This document shows positions 15,343-22,723 of a stretch of DNA of 64,000 bases, piece after piece; within the stretch, counting starts at the first letter, position 1; every line of letters begins with the position of its first letter. The notes beneath the pieces were generated by a model. The model was not told the origin of the DNA. It saw nothing but the letters and a program-made list of their open reading frames with translations, and did no database searches. Both the position numbers and the translations under genes were made by a program. Origin of the DNA: Geothrix paludis (GTDB taxonomy: Bacteria > Acidobacteriota > Holophagae > Holophagales > Holophagaceae); NCBI RefSeq assembly GCF_022808815.1, contig NZ_JAKZLC010000002.1, positions 62,001-126,000 of the forward strand. Reading direction: 5' to 3'.

Positions 15343-16827
15343 GTGCTTCCCCGTCCCCTGACATCCGCCAGAACCTGGATGGTCTTCGGGGTGGTCCTGG
15401 CCGTCGGCCTGACCGGGGCATGGCTGTGGCGGTCCAGCGCCCACTCCGCCGGAGCGCGGCGGGTGCTCATCATCAGCGCCGAACCTTCGCAGCAGACCGA
15501 GGTGAACCTGGGTCTCGAAACCTTGATCTCGGACCACTTCGAAGTGCTGGCGGGGATCACGGTCACGCACGCCGCGGCCGTCCCCGCCCCGGCGGACCTG
15601 CGGAAACTCCCACACGATCTCGCCCTGTTCCGCTTCCACGGACGCCGGGACGGCCAGCGGCTGGCACTGACCACCCAGTGGACCACCCCTGCGGAGCTGC
15701 TGGCGGGCCGCCCCTGGCGCCGGGACGCCCAGCCCCCCATGGATCCGGCCCAGGCCATGGAGACCTGGGTGGCACGGTGGCCCCTGGATCGACGCCACCG
15801 CTTCCGGGCCGACCTCTATCCCCGGGATCCCGGGCGGTTCTGGCAGCTCCTGCGGGCCATGGCCATCCGGGACGACCGGGAAGCCACGAGCCAGCTGCCG
15901 GCCACCCAGGCCCTGGCCGAGGCCGAGCCCATGTGCGCCACGGCCTGGACCACGCTGGGGGATCACCTCTACCGCAGCCTGTGGGTGGATCCCGCCGAGG
16001 CCGGCATCGGCCTCAATTCCCGCACCCACAGGGCGTTCCAGCGGGCCGTGGAGCTGGTGCCGGGCCACCCCCGGGCCACCTTCCTCTGGTCCCTGATGCT
16101 CACGGACACGGGAAACCAGGACATGGCCCTGCGCGTCCTCGACGAGGCCATGCGTCTGCGCCCGGAGGTTCCCGACATCTTCCTCGGCCTCACCTACGCC
16201 GGCCGAACCTCAGGCCTGCTGGCCGGGGCCCGGTCGGCCATGCTCCGGCGGCAGGAGCTCCTCGCCCCCCTGTCCCCCGCCTCCTCCTGGACCGTCGAGA
16301 CCACCAACCTCTACATCGGGGACTGGTCCGCCTTCGAGCAGGACGTGCAGCAGGCGAGGACCCTGCGCGAGGATTCAGGCGTCCTGTTCTACCTGGGTTA
16401 CCTCGCCCTGCTGAAGGGTGACCGCAAGACGGCCCTCGGGCGTATGAAGGACGCCGAAACGGCGGGGGGCTTCAGCCCCTTCCAGGACCTCGCCCGGGTC
16501 TACCGCGCCCTGCTGGAGGGACGCACCTCGGACGGCCTGGCCGAGCTCCGGCGGATCGATGATGTACGCGGCAAGCTCCGCATTCCCGACGGGGAGTTGA
16601 CCTTCAAGCAGGCGGAGGCCTATTCGCTCCTCGGCGATTCGGATCGGGCCGTGGATTGCGCCACGCGGGCCTTTGTCCAGGGGTTCAGCTGCGCCCGCTG
16701 GTACGAGTCGTCACCCTTCCTCGAGAAGATGCGGACCCACCCCCGCTGGCCGACTCTCCGGCGGAACGTCCGGGAGCGCCAGGCCGTCATGGAAGGCAGC
16801 TTCCCGCCCTCGAGCTTCGAGCCCTGA
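15343..16827 (+). CDS. Membrane-anchored TPR protein (kinase-less relative of kinase-TPR sensors)
   Basis: From GTG 15343 the protein has 494 residues. GAGG lies 7-10 bp upstream of this start. It has a short basic N terminus, one membrane segment (VFGVVLAVGLTGAWLW, about 13-28), a ~100-residue alpha/beta domain (RRVLIISAEPSQQTEVNLGLETLI) and then TPR-type helical repeats (HRAFQRAVELVPGHPRATFLW, MALRVLDEAMRLRPEVP). The C terminus has SSPFLEKMRTHPRWPTLRRNV. This order (membrane segment, 'LPFEN..'-like domain, TPR, final 'F..L..HP.W..L') is that of the extracytoplasmic part of acidobacterial Ser/Thr kinase-TPR proteins, but no kinase domain is present. It may be a scaffold or sensor. It follows ffh closely. 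Confidence 0.75.
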   Translation: MLPRPLTSARTWMVFGVVLAVGLTGAWLWRSSAHSAGARRVLIISAEPSQQTEVNLGLETLISDHFEVLAGITVTHAAAVPAPADLRKLPHDLALFRFHGRRDGQRLALTTQWTTPAELLAGRPWRRDAQPPMDPAQAMETWVARWPLDRRHRFRADLYPRDPGRFWQLLRAMAIRDDREATSQLPATQALAEAEPMCATAWTTLGDHLYRSLWVDPAEAGIGLNSRTHRAFQRAVELVPGHPRATFLWSLMLTDTGNQDMALRVLDEAMRLRPEVPDIFLGLTYAGRTSGLLAGARSAMLRRQELLAPLSPASSWTVETTNLYIGDWSAFEQDVQQARTLREDSGVLFYLGYLALLKGDRKTALGRMKDAETAGGFSPFQDLARVYRALLEGRTSDGLAELRRIDDVRGKLRIPDGELTFKQAEAYSLLGDSDRAVDCATRAFVQGFSCARWYESSPFLEKMRTHPRWPTLRRNVRERQAVMEGSFPPSSFEP

Positions 16828-16835
16828 ATTAGCGC

Positions 16836-16864
16836 TTGGGAACGGGTGAATTCCGCGATACACT
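16836..16864 (+). promoter_or_regulatory. Candidate promoter of rpsP-khpA-rimM
   Basis: TTGGGA (16836-16841) and TACACT (16859-16864) are spaced exactly 17 bp and lie just ahead of the AGGGAG ribosome site of rpsP. Each matches the sigma-70 consensus in 4 of 6 positions. Confidence 0.5.
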
Positions 16865-16884
16865 CTCCTGCTCAGGGAGTGCCC

Positions 16885-17127
16885 ATGCTTTCGATCCGAC
16901 TTGCTCGCAATGGTGCCAAGAAGCGCCCGTTCTACCACATCGTCGTCTCCGAGAATGACCGCATCCCCACCGGCCGCGCCGTGGAGGTGCTGGGCTTCGT
17001 GAACCCCATCGCCGGCGCCGGCGAAGAGGTCCGCATCGACGCCGAGAAGGCCAAGTCCTGGCTCCAGAAGGGTGCCCAGCCCTCCAAGACCGTCCTCGAT
17101 CTGTTCAAGAAGAACCAGATCCTGTAG
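16885..17127 (+). CDS. rpsP: 30S ribosomal protein S16
   Basis: An 80-residue small-subunit ribosomal protein. The opening MLSIRLARNGAKKRPFYHIVV is diagnostic, followed by RIPTGRAVEVLGFVNP and WLQKGAQPSKTVLDL. It assembles early into the 5' domain of 16S rRNA. The start at 16885 has AGGGAG five bases upstream. It begins the rpsP-khpA-rimM group, with a hairpin between rpsP and khpA that could lower downstream expression. Confidence 0.97.
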   Translation: MLSIRLARNGAKKRPFYHIVVSENDRIPTGRAVEVLGFVNPIAGAGEEVRIDAEKAKSWLQKGAQPSKTVLDLFKKNQIL

Positions 17128-17143
17128 CCGGTTTCCGTTCGCC

Positions 17144-17175
17144 GAAAGCCGGGCCAGGGTCCGGCTTTCTTTGTT
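17144..17175 (+). terminator. Terminator/attenuator between rpsP and khpA
   Basis: GAAAGCCGG (17144-17152) and CCGGCTTTC (17161-17169) form a perfect 9-bp stem with an 8-nt loop, followed by TTTGTT. It lies before the khpA start, so it probably acts as a partial terminator that gives more S16 than downstream products. Confidence 0.75.
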
Positions 17176-17187
17176 CGTGGAGCGCCC

Positions 17188-17442
17188 ATGAATCCCGAAG
17201 CCTTCCTACGCGATGTGCTGACCCCCCTGCTGGACCATCCGGAGGCCCTCCGGGTCGAGGTCAGCGGCGAGGGACGGAAGCGCGATGTGCTGGTCTTCGC
17301 GGACCCCAGGGACCGCGGGCGCATCATCGGCAAGCACGGGCGCATGATCTCGGCGCTTCGCACCCTCTGCAAGGTCGCCGGAGAGAAGGCGGACCTGATG
17401 GTGAACCTCGAGCTGGACGACGAGGACGAACGGGAGGCCTAG
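17188..17442 (+). CDS. khpA: KH-domain RNA-binding protein KhpA
   Basis: An 84-residue single-KH protein. The GxxG loop is in GRIIGKHGRMISALRTL (residues 47-63), the RNA-binding signature of the KhpA/YlqC family. In Gram-positive bacteria KhpA pairs with KhpB and binds many RNAs. Its place between rpsP and rimM is the usual conserved one. The C terminus is very acidic (LELDDEDEREA). Its stop is directly followed by the rimM ATG with no gap. Confidence 0.93.
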   Translation: MNPEAFLRDVLTPLLDHPEALRVEVSGEGRKRDVLVFADPRDRGRIIGKHGRMISALRTLCKVAGEKADLMVNLELDDEDEREA

Positions 17443-17988
17443 ATGCTTCTTGCGGGCCATCTCGCCAAGGTCCAAGGCCTCAAGGGCGAGTTCCTCTTCC
17501 ATGCCGTCATGGATGACCCCGAGCGGCTGGACGGCATGGCCGGACTGCTGCTGGCGCCGCCCCAGATGGACCTCGAGCATGGCGAGGCGGCCGCCCCGGC
17601 CCGGCCCGTGAAGCTGCGAGGCTTCCGGTGGCACCAGGACCGCCCCTGCCTCGCCTTCGCCGAGGTGCCCGACCGCACGGCGGCCGAGGCGCTGAAGGGC
17701 TGGGCCCTGTGGATGCCCGAATCGGCGGCGGTCCTGGACGAGGGAGAGAGCTTCCGCCACCAGTGGATCGGCTGCGAGGTCTTCATCGGGGACCGCAAGG
17801 TGGGCGAGGTGCTGCGCCTGGATCCCGGGCCCGCGGGCTACGACATGGTGGTGATGCGGGACCTGCGCCCCGGCCGCACGGGCCAGCGCGACATCCCCTA
17901 CATCAAGGCCTGGTGGACCCTGGACCTGCCGAACCGCCGCCTGGACCTGGATCCACCGGAAGGCCTGCTGGACGTGAACCAGGTCTGA
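17443..17988 (+). CDS. rimM: Ribosome maturation factor RimM
   Basis: A 181-residue 16S rRNA-processing factor that helps assemble the 30S head and binds S19. It starts MLLAGHLAKVQGLKGEFLFH (the G-x-ihGlkGe motif) and ends with a PRC-barrel domain (WIGCEVFIGDRKVGEVLRLD, then DIPYIKAWWTLDLPNRRLDLDPPEGLLD). The ATG abuts the khpA stop. In most bacteria trmD and rplS come next. Here they do not; an inverted-repeat intergenic element follows. Confidence 0.95.
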   Translation: MLLAGHLAKVQGLKGEFLFHAVMDDPERLDGMAGLLLAPPQMDLEHGEAAAPARPVKLRGFRWHQDRPCLAFAEVPDRTAAEALKGWALWMPESAAVLDEGESFRHQWIGCEVFIGDRKVGEVLRLDPGPAGYDMVVMRDLRPGRTGQRDIPYIKAWWTLDLPNRRLDLDPPEGLLDVNQV

Positions 17989-18368
17989 GGCCCCGGCACA
18001 CGAGGGAAAAGATTCCCTGGCTATCGGCGAGCATCAGCCCAAAAAAGATCTCCACGAAGCGCACGAAAACGCCCTGCGGGCGTCAGAAGGGCACGAATGA
18101 GGCCCGACTCATCGCGGACATCCCATCGCGGGCGGCGGCCATGGCGGCCCTTGGGAGCCGGCCTGGGCCGCCGCCCGCAAAGCCGGACGCGCCGGGCGCG
18201 GCCGGGGGCCGGAGGCCCGGATGTCCTGGCCAGGGCGCTGGGCCTGCCTTCGTGACCTTTGCATTCTTCTTCGTGTGCTTCGTGGAGATCTTTGAAGCTG
18301 CCCCCGATACCTTGGTTCCCTGAATTCCCCCGTTGGACAGGCTCCGGCTGGGAACGGACAATCGGAGA
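17989..18368. other. Intergenic region with inverted-repeat element
   Basis: This 380-bp spacer between rimM and a DUF4442 gene holds no supported gene. It is mostly taken up by the inverted-repeat element at 18044-18293. Confidence 0.7.
18044..18293. repeat. Inverted-repeat intergenic element A (CACGAAG units)
   Basis: 24-bp terminal arms (18044-18067 and 18270-18293) are inverted copies with one mismatch. The arms are built from CACGAAG/CACGAA units, and further units occur inward on both sides (GGCACGAATG on the left; the right reads GGTCACGAAG in reverse). A small perfect hairpin CGCCCTGCGGGCG sits in the left arm. The core, about 18100-18240, is very GC-rich. No coding sequence is evident. 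Confidence 0.85.
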
Positions 18369-18854
18369 ATGTTCCCCGCCTTCGACCGCTTCAAACAGAC
18401 CTTCGGCATGCGCCTGTTCGGTTGGCTGAAGATCCCCCTCCTGGCCTCCGTGCGCCCCAGCGTCATTGAGCTGACGGAAGCCCGCTGTGTGGTGCGGATC
18501 CCGCTCCGGCGCTGGACGAAGAACCACCTGGGTTCCATGTATTTCGGAGCGCTGGCCATCGGCGCCGACTGTGCCGGAGGCCTGCTGGCCATGGACCAGA
18601 TCAAGCGGTCGGGCCAGGCGGTGTCTCTCGTCTTCAAGGCCTTCCAGGCCACCTTCCTCAAGCGCCCTGAATCCGACGTCTACTTCATCTGCGAGGAGGG
18701 CGCGGCCATTCGCGATCAGGTGCGCCGCACCCTGGCCTCCGAGGAGCGCCTCACGGAGCCCATGCACATCCAGGCCGCGGTGAAGCTGCCGGACGGCACC
18801 TTCGAGCCCGTGGCAGAGTTCACGCTGGAGCTGAGCCTCAAGCGGAAGAGCTAG
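18369..18854 (+). CDS. DUF4442 hot-dog-fold protein
   Basis: A 161-residue protein of the DUF4442 family, a thioesterase-like (hot-dog) fold. Telling stretches are RCVVRIPLRRWTKNHLGSMYFGALAIGADCAGGLLAM and FKAFQATFLKRPESDVYF. No enzymatic activity is proven for the family; acyl-CoA or acyl-ACP handling is the usual guess. A second member with the same layout is at 26088-26549. The ATG at 18369 has a GGAG just upstream. Its 3' end overlaps the convergent MarC gene by 4 bp. Confidence 0.75.
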   Translation: MFPAFDRFKQTFGMRLFGWLKIPLLASVRPSVIELTEARCVVRIPLRRWTKNHLGSMYFGALAIGADCAGGLLAMDQIKRSGQAVSLVFKAFQATFLKRPESDVYFICEEGAAIRDQVRRTLASEERLTEPMHIQAAVKLPDGTFEPVAEFTLELSLKRKS

Positions 18855-19459
18855 ACCGTCCGGAGCTGGATGACGAACTTCTGGATGCCCGCCAGCAGCA
18901 TCTCGATGGCCATGGCCGTCAGCACCAGGCCCATGAGCCGCTCGAAGGCCAGGGTGACCTTCTCGCCCAGGAAGGCAGCGATCTTCTCCGCGAACCCGAG
19001 CACCACGGCGGAAATGGCCATGGCCACGGACAGGGCGCCCAGCCATTCCCAGAGCCGGTGGGGCTCTCGGCTCACCAGCAGCAGCACCGTGGCGATGGCC
19101 GAGGGGCCGGCGATGAAGGGGATGGCCAGGGGCACGAGGAAGGGTTCTCCATGGACAGGGAGATCCGCCGGAGCCTCCGCATGGGGGAACACCATCTTCA
19201 GAGCGATGAGGAAGAGGATCACGCCGCCCGCGATGCCCAGCGACGTGTCCGTCAGGTGCATGAGGCGCAGCACCTTCTGACCGAAGAGCGCGAAGAAGAG
19301 CAGGATGGCGAAAGCGAACAGCACCTCGCGGATGATGATCCGCTGGCGCCGGGCCGGATCCACCTGGCGCAACAGTCCGATGAAGACTGGGATGTTGCCC
19401 AGGGGATCGGTCACCAGCACCAGCAGGACGATGGCCGAGACGAACGAGGAGGAGTCCAT
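18851..19459 (-). CDS. MarC-family integral membrane protein
   Basis: A 202-residue protein of the MarC/UPF0056 family with six predicted membrane segments. Signatures are LLVLVTDPLGNIPVFIGLL (residues 12-30), SLGIAGGVILFLIALKMV and VPLAIPFIAGPSAIATVLLL. The family's transport role is not established; the old link to antibiotic resistance in E. coli MarC has not held up. It is probably co-transcribed with the Mpo1-like gene 12 bp upstream. Confidence 0.9.
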   Translation of the reverse strand: MDSSSFVSAIVLLVLVTDPLGNIPVFIGLLRQVDPARRQRIIIREVLFAFAILLFFALFGQKVLRLMHLTDTSLGIAGGVILFLIALKMVFPHAEAPADLPVHGEPFLVPLAIPFIAGPSAIATVLLLVSREPHRLWEWLGALSVAMAISAVVLGFAEKIAAFLGEKVTLAFERLMGLVLTAMAIEMLLAGIQKFVIQLRTV

Positions 19460-19471
19460 GGCGCCTCGCGA

Positions 19472-19786
19472 TCAGAGGGGCGGGATGGACCGCCCGCTCA
19501 CCTTGGCCGCCCACCAGCGGAGGCCAACGAACAGGAACCGCCAGTCCTTGAGGAACTCCGGGGGCTTGCCTTCCACCGCGTGCCCCAGGAACTGGAAGAT
19601 CCACCCGATCACGAAGACGTCCAGGCCCAGCTTCCACAGGCCCGGCACGAAGGGAGCGCCCAGCAACACGAGGATCGAGAGCGTGACGAGGGGGATCCCG
19701 ACCGTGTGGCAGGCCTGGTTGACCGGGTGCTGATGGCTCCGGGCATAGGCCTGGATCCATTCGCCCATGGGTCTGGATCCCAGCAT
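19472..19786 (-). CDS. Mpo1-like (DUF962) membrane protein
   Basis: A 104-residue protein of the DUF962/Mpo1 family, with SHQHPVNQACHTVGIPLV (conserved His residues), a central hydrophobic segment and FQFLGHAVEGKPPEFLKDWRFLFVGLRWW. Yeast Mpo1 is an iron-dependent dioxygenase for 2-hydroxy fatty acids; a similar role here is only inferred. ATG 19786 has AGGAGG 5 bp upstream and was preferred to ATG 19768. Confidence 0.85.
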   Translation of the reverse strand: MLGSRPMGEWIQAYARSHQHPVNQACHTVGIPLVTLSILVLLGAPFVPGLWKLGLDVFVIGWIFQFLGHAVEGKPPEFLKDWRFLFVGLRWWAAKVSGRSIPPL

Positions 19787-19814
19787 GGAGGCCTCCTGGC
19801 GCCGGAGCGCCCAG

Positions 19815-21587
19815 CTATTTCAGCTCGAGCTCAAAGGGCAGCCTGGCGTAGACACCCTGTGGATCGTTCAGCGAGGCCAGGAGATCCAGCTGGTGGCGGA
19901 ACGAGTCCACCAGACCATCCACCGGGCCAGGCTTGGCGAGCTTCCGGGGCTTGCCGCCCAGGTTCTTCAGGATTTCCCGGAGGGTGTCCGGCTCCCGCTC
20001 GGGCCCCACGACCTGGTAGTCGTCGCCCGCCTTGATCCGGCCGGCGGCGTACTTCACTGCCGCATCCAGGCCGCCGACCTCGTCCACCAGGCCCAGCTTC
20101 ACGGCCTCCTGGCCGGACCACACGCGGCCCTGGGCGATCTCGTGGACCGCCTCCTTCTTCATCTTGCGGCTGTCGGCCACCTTGGCCACGAACTGCTCGT
20201 AGATGCGGTCCACCAGGCCCTGGATGCGGGCCAGCTCCAGATCGTTCTTGGGCCGGGCCAGGGTCATGGGGTTGGCCAGCTTGGCGGTCTGCACGCTATC
20301 CCAGGTGATGCCATGGTCGTTGGCCAGCTTCTTCACGTTGGGCAGCAGGCCGAAGACGCCGATGGAGCCCGTGATGGTGCTGGGCTCGGCGAAGATGCGG
20401 TCGCCGTAGGTGCTGATCCAGTAGCCGCCGGAGGCCGCCAGGTGGCCCATGGAGACCACGAGCGGCTTCACCTTCTTGGTGAGGATGACCTCGCGCTGGA
20501 TGAGCTCGGAGGCCGCCGCGCTGCCACCGGGGCTGTTCACGCGGAGCACCACCGCCTTGATGCGGTCGTCCAGGCGCAGCTTGCGGAGTTCGCGGCTGAG
20601 GCGCTCACCGCCCACCTGGTTGGCCTTGCCTTCGCCATCCACGATCTCGCCTTCGGCCACGACCACGGCGATGCGGGTCCTGCCGGTCTTCGCTTCCCCT
20701 GGGATGCCCGCATAGGTGGCCAGGGCGATCTGGGGGAAGTCCTTGTCCTTGGGCTGCTTTCCGGCCAGCTTCTTCAGCTCGTCCAGCACCTCGTCGTAGG
20801 GGGCGACGCGGTCCACCAGGCCCATCTTCTTGGCTTCATCGGCCTCCACGAGCCCCTTCTCGTCAGCGATGGCCTGGAGGTCGTCGGCGGTCTTCTTGCG
20901 ATCCTTGGCCACCGTGGTCTTCCACTCGCTCCAGATGTCCTCCAGCAGCTTCTGCACCTGCTCGCGGTTGGGTTCGCTCATGCGGTCGGTGATGAAGGGC
21001 TCCACCGCGCTCTTGTACTTGCCCACGCGGGTGACCTGCACCTCCACGCCGTACTTCTTGAAGGCCTCGCCGAAGAACATCGGCTCGCTGGCCAGGCCGT
21101 TCACTTCCATCTCGCCGAAGGGATTGATGAACACCGTGCTGGCACCCGCGGCCAGGTAGTAGTCCCGCTTGCTCCAGCCCTGGTTGTAGGCCAGCACGGG
21201 CTTCTTCGCCTTGAAGCGCTGGATCGCCTCCCGCAGCTCCCGCAGCTGGGCGGGACCGGCCCCCTGCAGGTTGCCCGTGAGGAACAGCGCTGTGATGCGG
21301 CTGTCGGAGGCGGCCCGGTCCAGGGCCTCGATGGCCGCGGGCAGGGACTGGGCATGCCCACCCCCGCCGCCCAGGGCCTCGCTGAGCGCCTCGCTGGGCT
21401 CGGGCTCGCGATCCGCGTCGGACAGGCTGGTGTCCAGGTCGAACACCAGCACGGCCTTGCTGGGCACCACGGGCTTCCCGGAGGAACCGAGGGCCGCCAG
21501 GACACCGAGGAACATGACGAAGGCCAGCGCGCCGGCCACCATCAGGGCCAGCAGGGCGGCGAAGAAAGTCTTGAAGAAATCCTTCAT
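19815..21587 (-). CDS. sppA: Signal peptide peptidase SppA (67-kDa type)
   Basis: A 590-residue membrane-anchored serine protease that degrades cleaved signal peptides. It has one N-terminal membrane segment (about 6-33) and the duplicated SppA architecture. The C-terminal half carries VLRVNSPGGSAAASELIQREV and VVSMGHLAASGGYWISTYGDRIFAEPSTITGSIGVFG with the nucleophilic Ser. The N-terminal half has the matching FLTGNLQGAGPAQLRELREAI and YLAAGASTVFINPFGEMEVNG, where the Lys partner lies in E. coli SppA. Length is near E. coli SppA (618). ATG 21587 follows a GGAG. Confidence 0.95.
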   Translation of the reverse strand: MKDFFKTFFAALLALMVAGALAFVMFLGVLAALGSSGKPVVPSKAVLVFDLDTSLSDADREPEPSEALSEALGGGGGHAQSLPAAIEALDRAASDSRITALFLTGNLQGAGPAQLRELREAIQRFKAKKPVLAYNQGWSKRDYYLAAGASTVFINPFGEMEVNGLASEPMFFGEAFKKYGVEVQVTRVGKYKSAVEPFITDRMSEPNREQVQKLLEDIWSEWKTTVAKDRKKTADDLQAIADEKGLVEADEAKKMGLVDRVAPYDEVLDELKKLAGKQPKDKDFPQIALATYAGIPGEAKTGRTRIAVVVAEGEIVDGEGKANQVGGERLSRELRKLRLDDRIKAVVLRVNSPGGSAAASELIQREVILTKKVKPLVVSMGHLAASGGYWISTYGDRIFAEPSTITGSIGVFGLLPNVKKLANDHGITWDSVQTAKLANPMTLARPKNDLELARIQGLVDRIYEQFVAKVADSRKMKKEAVHEIAQGRVWSGQEAVKLGLVDEVGGLDAAVKYAAGRIKAGDDYQVVGPEREPDTLREILKNLGGKPRKLAKPGPVDGLVDSFRHQLDLLASLNDPQGVYARLPFELELK

Positions 21588-21624
21588 GGCGGCTCCGGAG
21601 AGGACAGTTCAGGATCGCACGAAC

Positions 21625-22170
21625 TCACTCGGGGTGAAGTCGGGCCGCCAGGGCCAGGAACCCCGCCAGCGTCTTCGAGACGGAGGCGGCCGTGCGGGGA
21701 TCGGTCGGGGCACCGTGCTCGTCGAGCTGCTGGTCCGCATGCGGAACCGTGATCGCCCCCGGGAAGGCCAGCGCGCCCATGTTCGCCAGGGTCGCCCGCC
21801 ATGCCACCAGGCCGCGGGCCCCGCCGAAGGCGCCCGGACTCGCGGCGCACAGCAGCACCGGCAAGCCCTGCCAGGGACTGGGGGCCATGGTGCTGAGCCA
21901 GTCCACGGCATTCTTCAGGTGGCCCGGGATGCCCGAGTTGTACTCCGGCGACACGATCACCAGGCCCTGGGCCTTCCCGAGCCTCCCGTGCAGCTCCTGG
22001 AGATCCGCCGTCGGCGGCTCCCCTTCTTCGTAGAGGGGGAAGCGGAGGGCAGGGCCGGCGAAGCTGGACACCTCGTGGCCGTGGGTTTCCAGATCGGCCG
22101 CCAGGTGCCTCAGAAACCGGGTGTTCAGGGATGCGGGACGCAGGCTTCCACCCACCAGGACCAGTCGCAT
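21625..22170 (-). CDS. NAD(P)H-dependent FMN reductase
   Basis: A 181-residue flavodoxin-fold protein. It shows LVLVGGSLRPASLNTRFLRHL near the N terminus (phosphate-binding loop for FMN) and VIVSPEYNSGIPGHLKNAVDWLS in the middle, the hallmark of NADPH-dependent FMN reductases. It would reduce FMN or quinone-like acceptors in the cytoplasm. ATG 22170 has a strong GGAGG. It is divergent from the bacilliredoxin gene across 72 bp that carry an FNR-like site. Confidence 0.92.
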   Translation of the reverse strand: MRLVLVGGSLRPASLNTRFLRHLAADLETHGHEVSSFAGPALRFPLYEEGEPPTADLQELHGRLGKAQGLVIVSPEYNSGIPGHLKNAVDWLSTMAPSPWQGLPVLLCAASPGAFGGARGLVAWRATLANMGALAFPGAITVPHADQQLDEHGAPTDPRTAASVSKTLAGFLALAARLHPE

Positions 22171-22185
22171 GGGACCTCCGGAAAT

Positions 22186-22199
22186 GTGATCTGGATCAA
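22186..22199. promoter_or_regulatory. FNR-like box
   Basis: GTGAT-CTGG-ATCAA matches the FNR consensus TTGAT-N4-ATCAA in 9 of 10 arm positions. It lies between the divergent FMN reductase and bacilliredoxin genes, where an oxygen- or redox-linked regulator would make sense. Confidence 0.5.
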
Positions 22200-22242
22200 T
22201 CTTGACTTGATAGGTAAACTTTTAGAACCCCTGGAGGCTGTG

Positions 22243-22671
22243 GTGTCGAACTACCCGGAATACATGGTCGCTCCGATGCGCGAGGAACTGGTGCAGGTGG
22301 GCTTCCGCCAGCTTCTTACGCCGGCGCAGGTGGACGAGGCGCTGAAGCAGCCCGGCACGACCCTTCTGCTGGTGAACAGCGTCTGCGGCTGCGCGGCGGC
22401 CGGGGCCCGGCCGGGCGTGACCGAGGCCCTCCGCACCCAGGGCCTGCGCTTCGATCACCTGGTCACGGTCTTCGCCGGCATGGAGAAGGAAGCCACGGCC
22501 CAAGCCCGCGAGTACTTCGAGGGCGCCATGCCCACCAGCCCCCAGGCCGCCATCTTCAAGGACGGGCAGCTGGTCCACCTCATGCAGCGCCAGGATTTCC
22601 TGGGCCACGAGCCCGGGGATATCGCGGCCTCGCTGGTCGCGGCCTACCGCCGCACCGTGGCCGCCAGCTGA
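22243..22671 (+). CDS. Bacilliredoxin, BrxA/BrxB family
   Basis: A 142-residue protein matching Bacillus BrxA (about 144 residues). NSVCGCAAAGARP carries the CGC redox pair at C48/C50, and TVFAGMEKEATAQAREYF and MPTSPQAAIFKDGQLVHLMQR follow the family pattern. Bacilliredoxins remove low-molecular-weight thiols (bacillithiol in Firmicutes) from protein cysteines after oxidative stress. Whether bacillithiol is made here cannot be judged from the window. GTG 22243 was chosen because GGAGG ends 5 bp upstream and the N terminus then matches BrxA; GTG 22240 is an alternative. Confidence 0.9.
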   Translation: MSNYPEYMVAPMREELVQVGFRQLLTPAQVDEALKQPGTTLLLVNSVCGCAAAGARPGVTEALRTQGLRFDHLVTVFAGMEKEATAQAREYFEGAMPTSPQAAIFKDGQLVHLMQRQDFLGHEPGDIAASLVAAYRRTVAAS

Positions 22672-22723
22672 TCCCTCACGGGCGCATGAAGCACATGAAG
22701 TAGGCTGGGTGGCGGAGAACCCG

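Noticed and set aside
18021-18330. Insertion sequence with 24-bp terminal repeats
   Set aside because: Only 250 bp long with no transposase frame and no clear target-site duplication. It is described as a non-coding inverted-repeat element instead.
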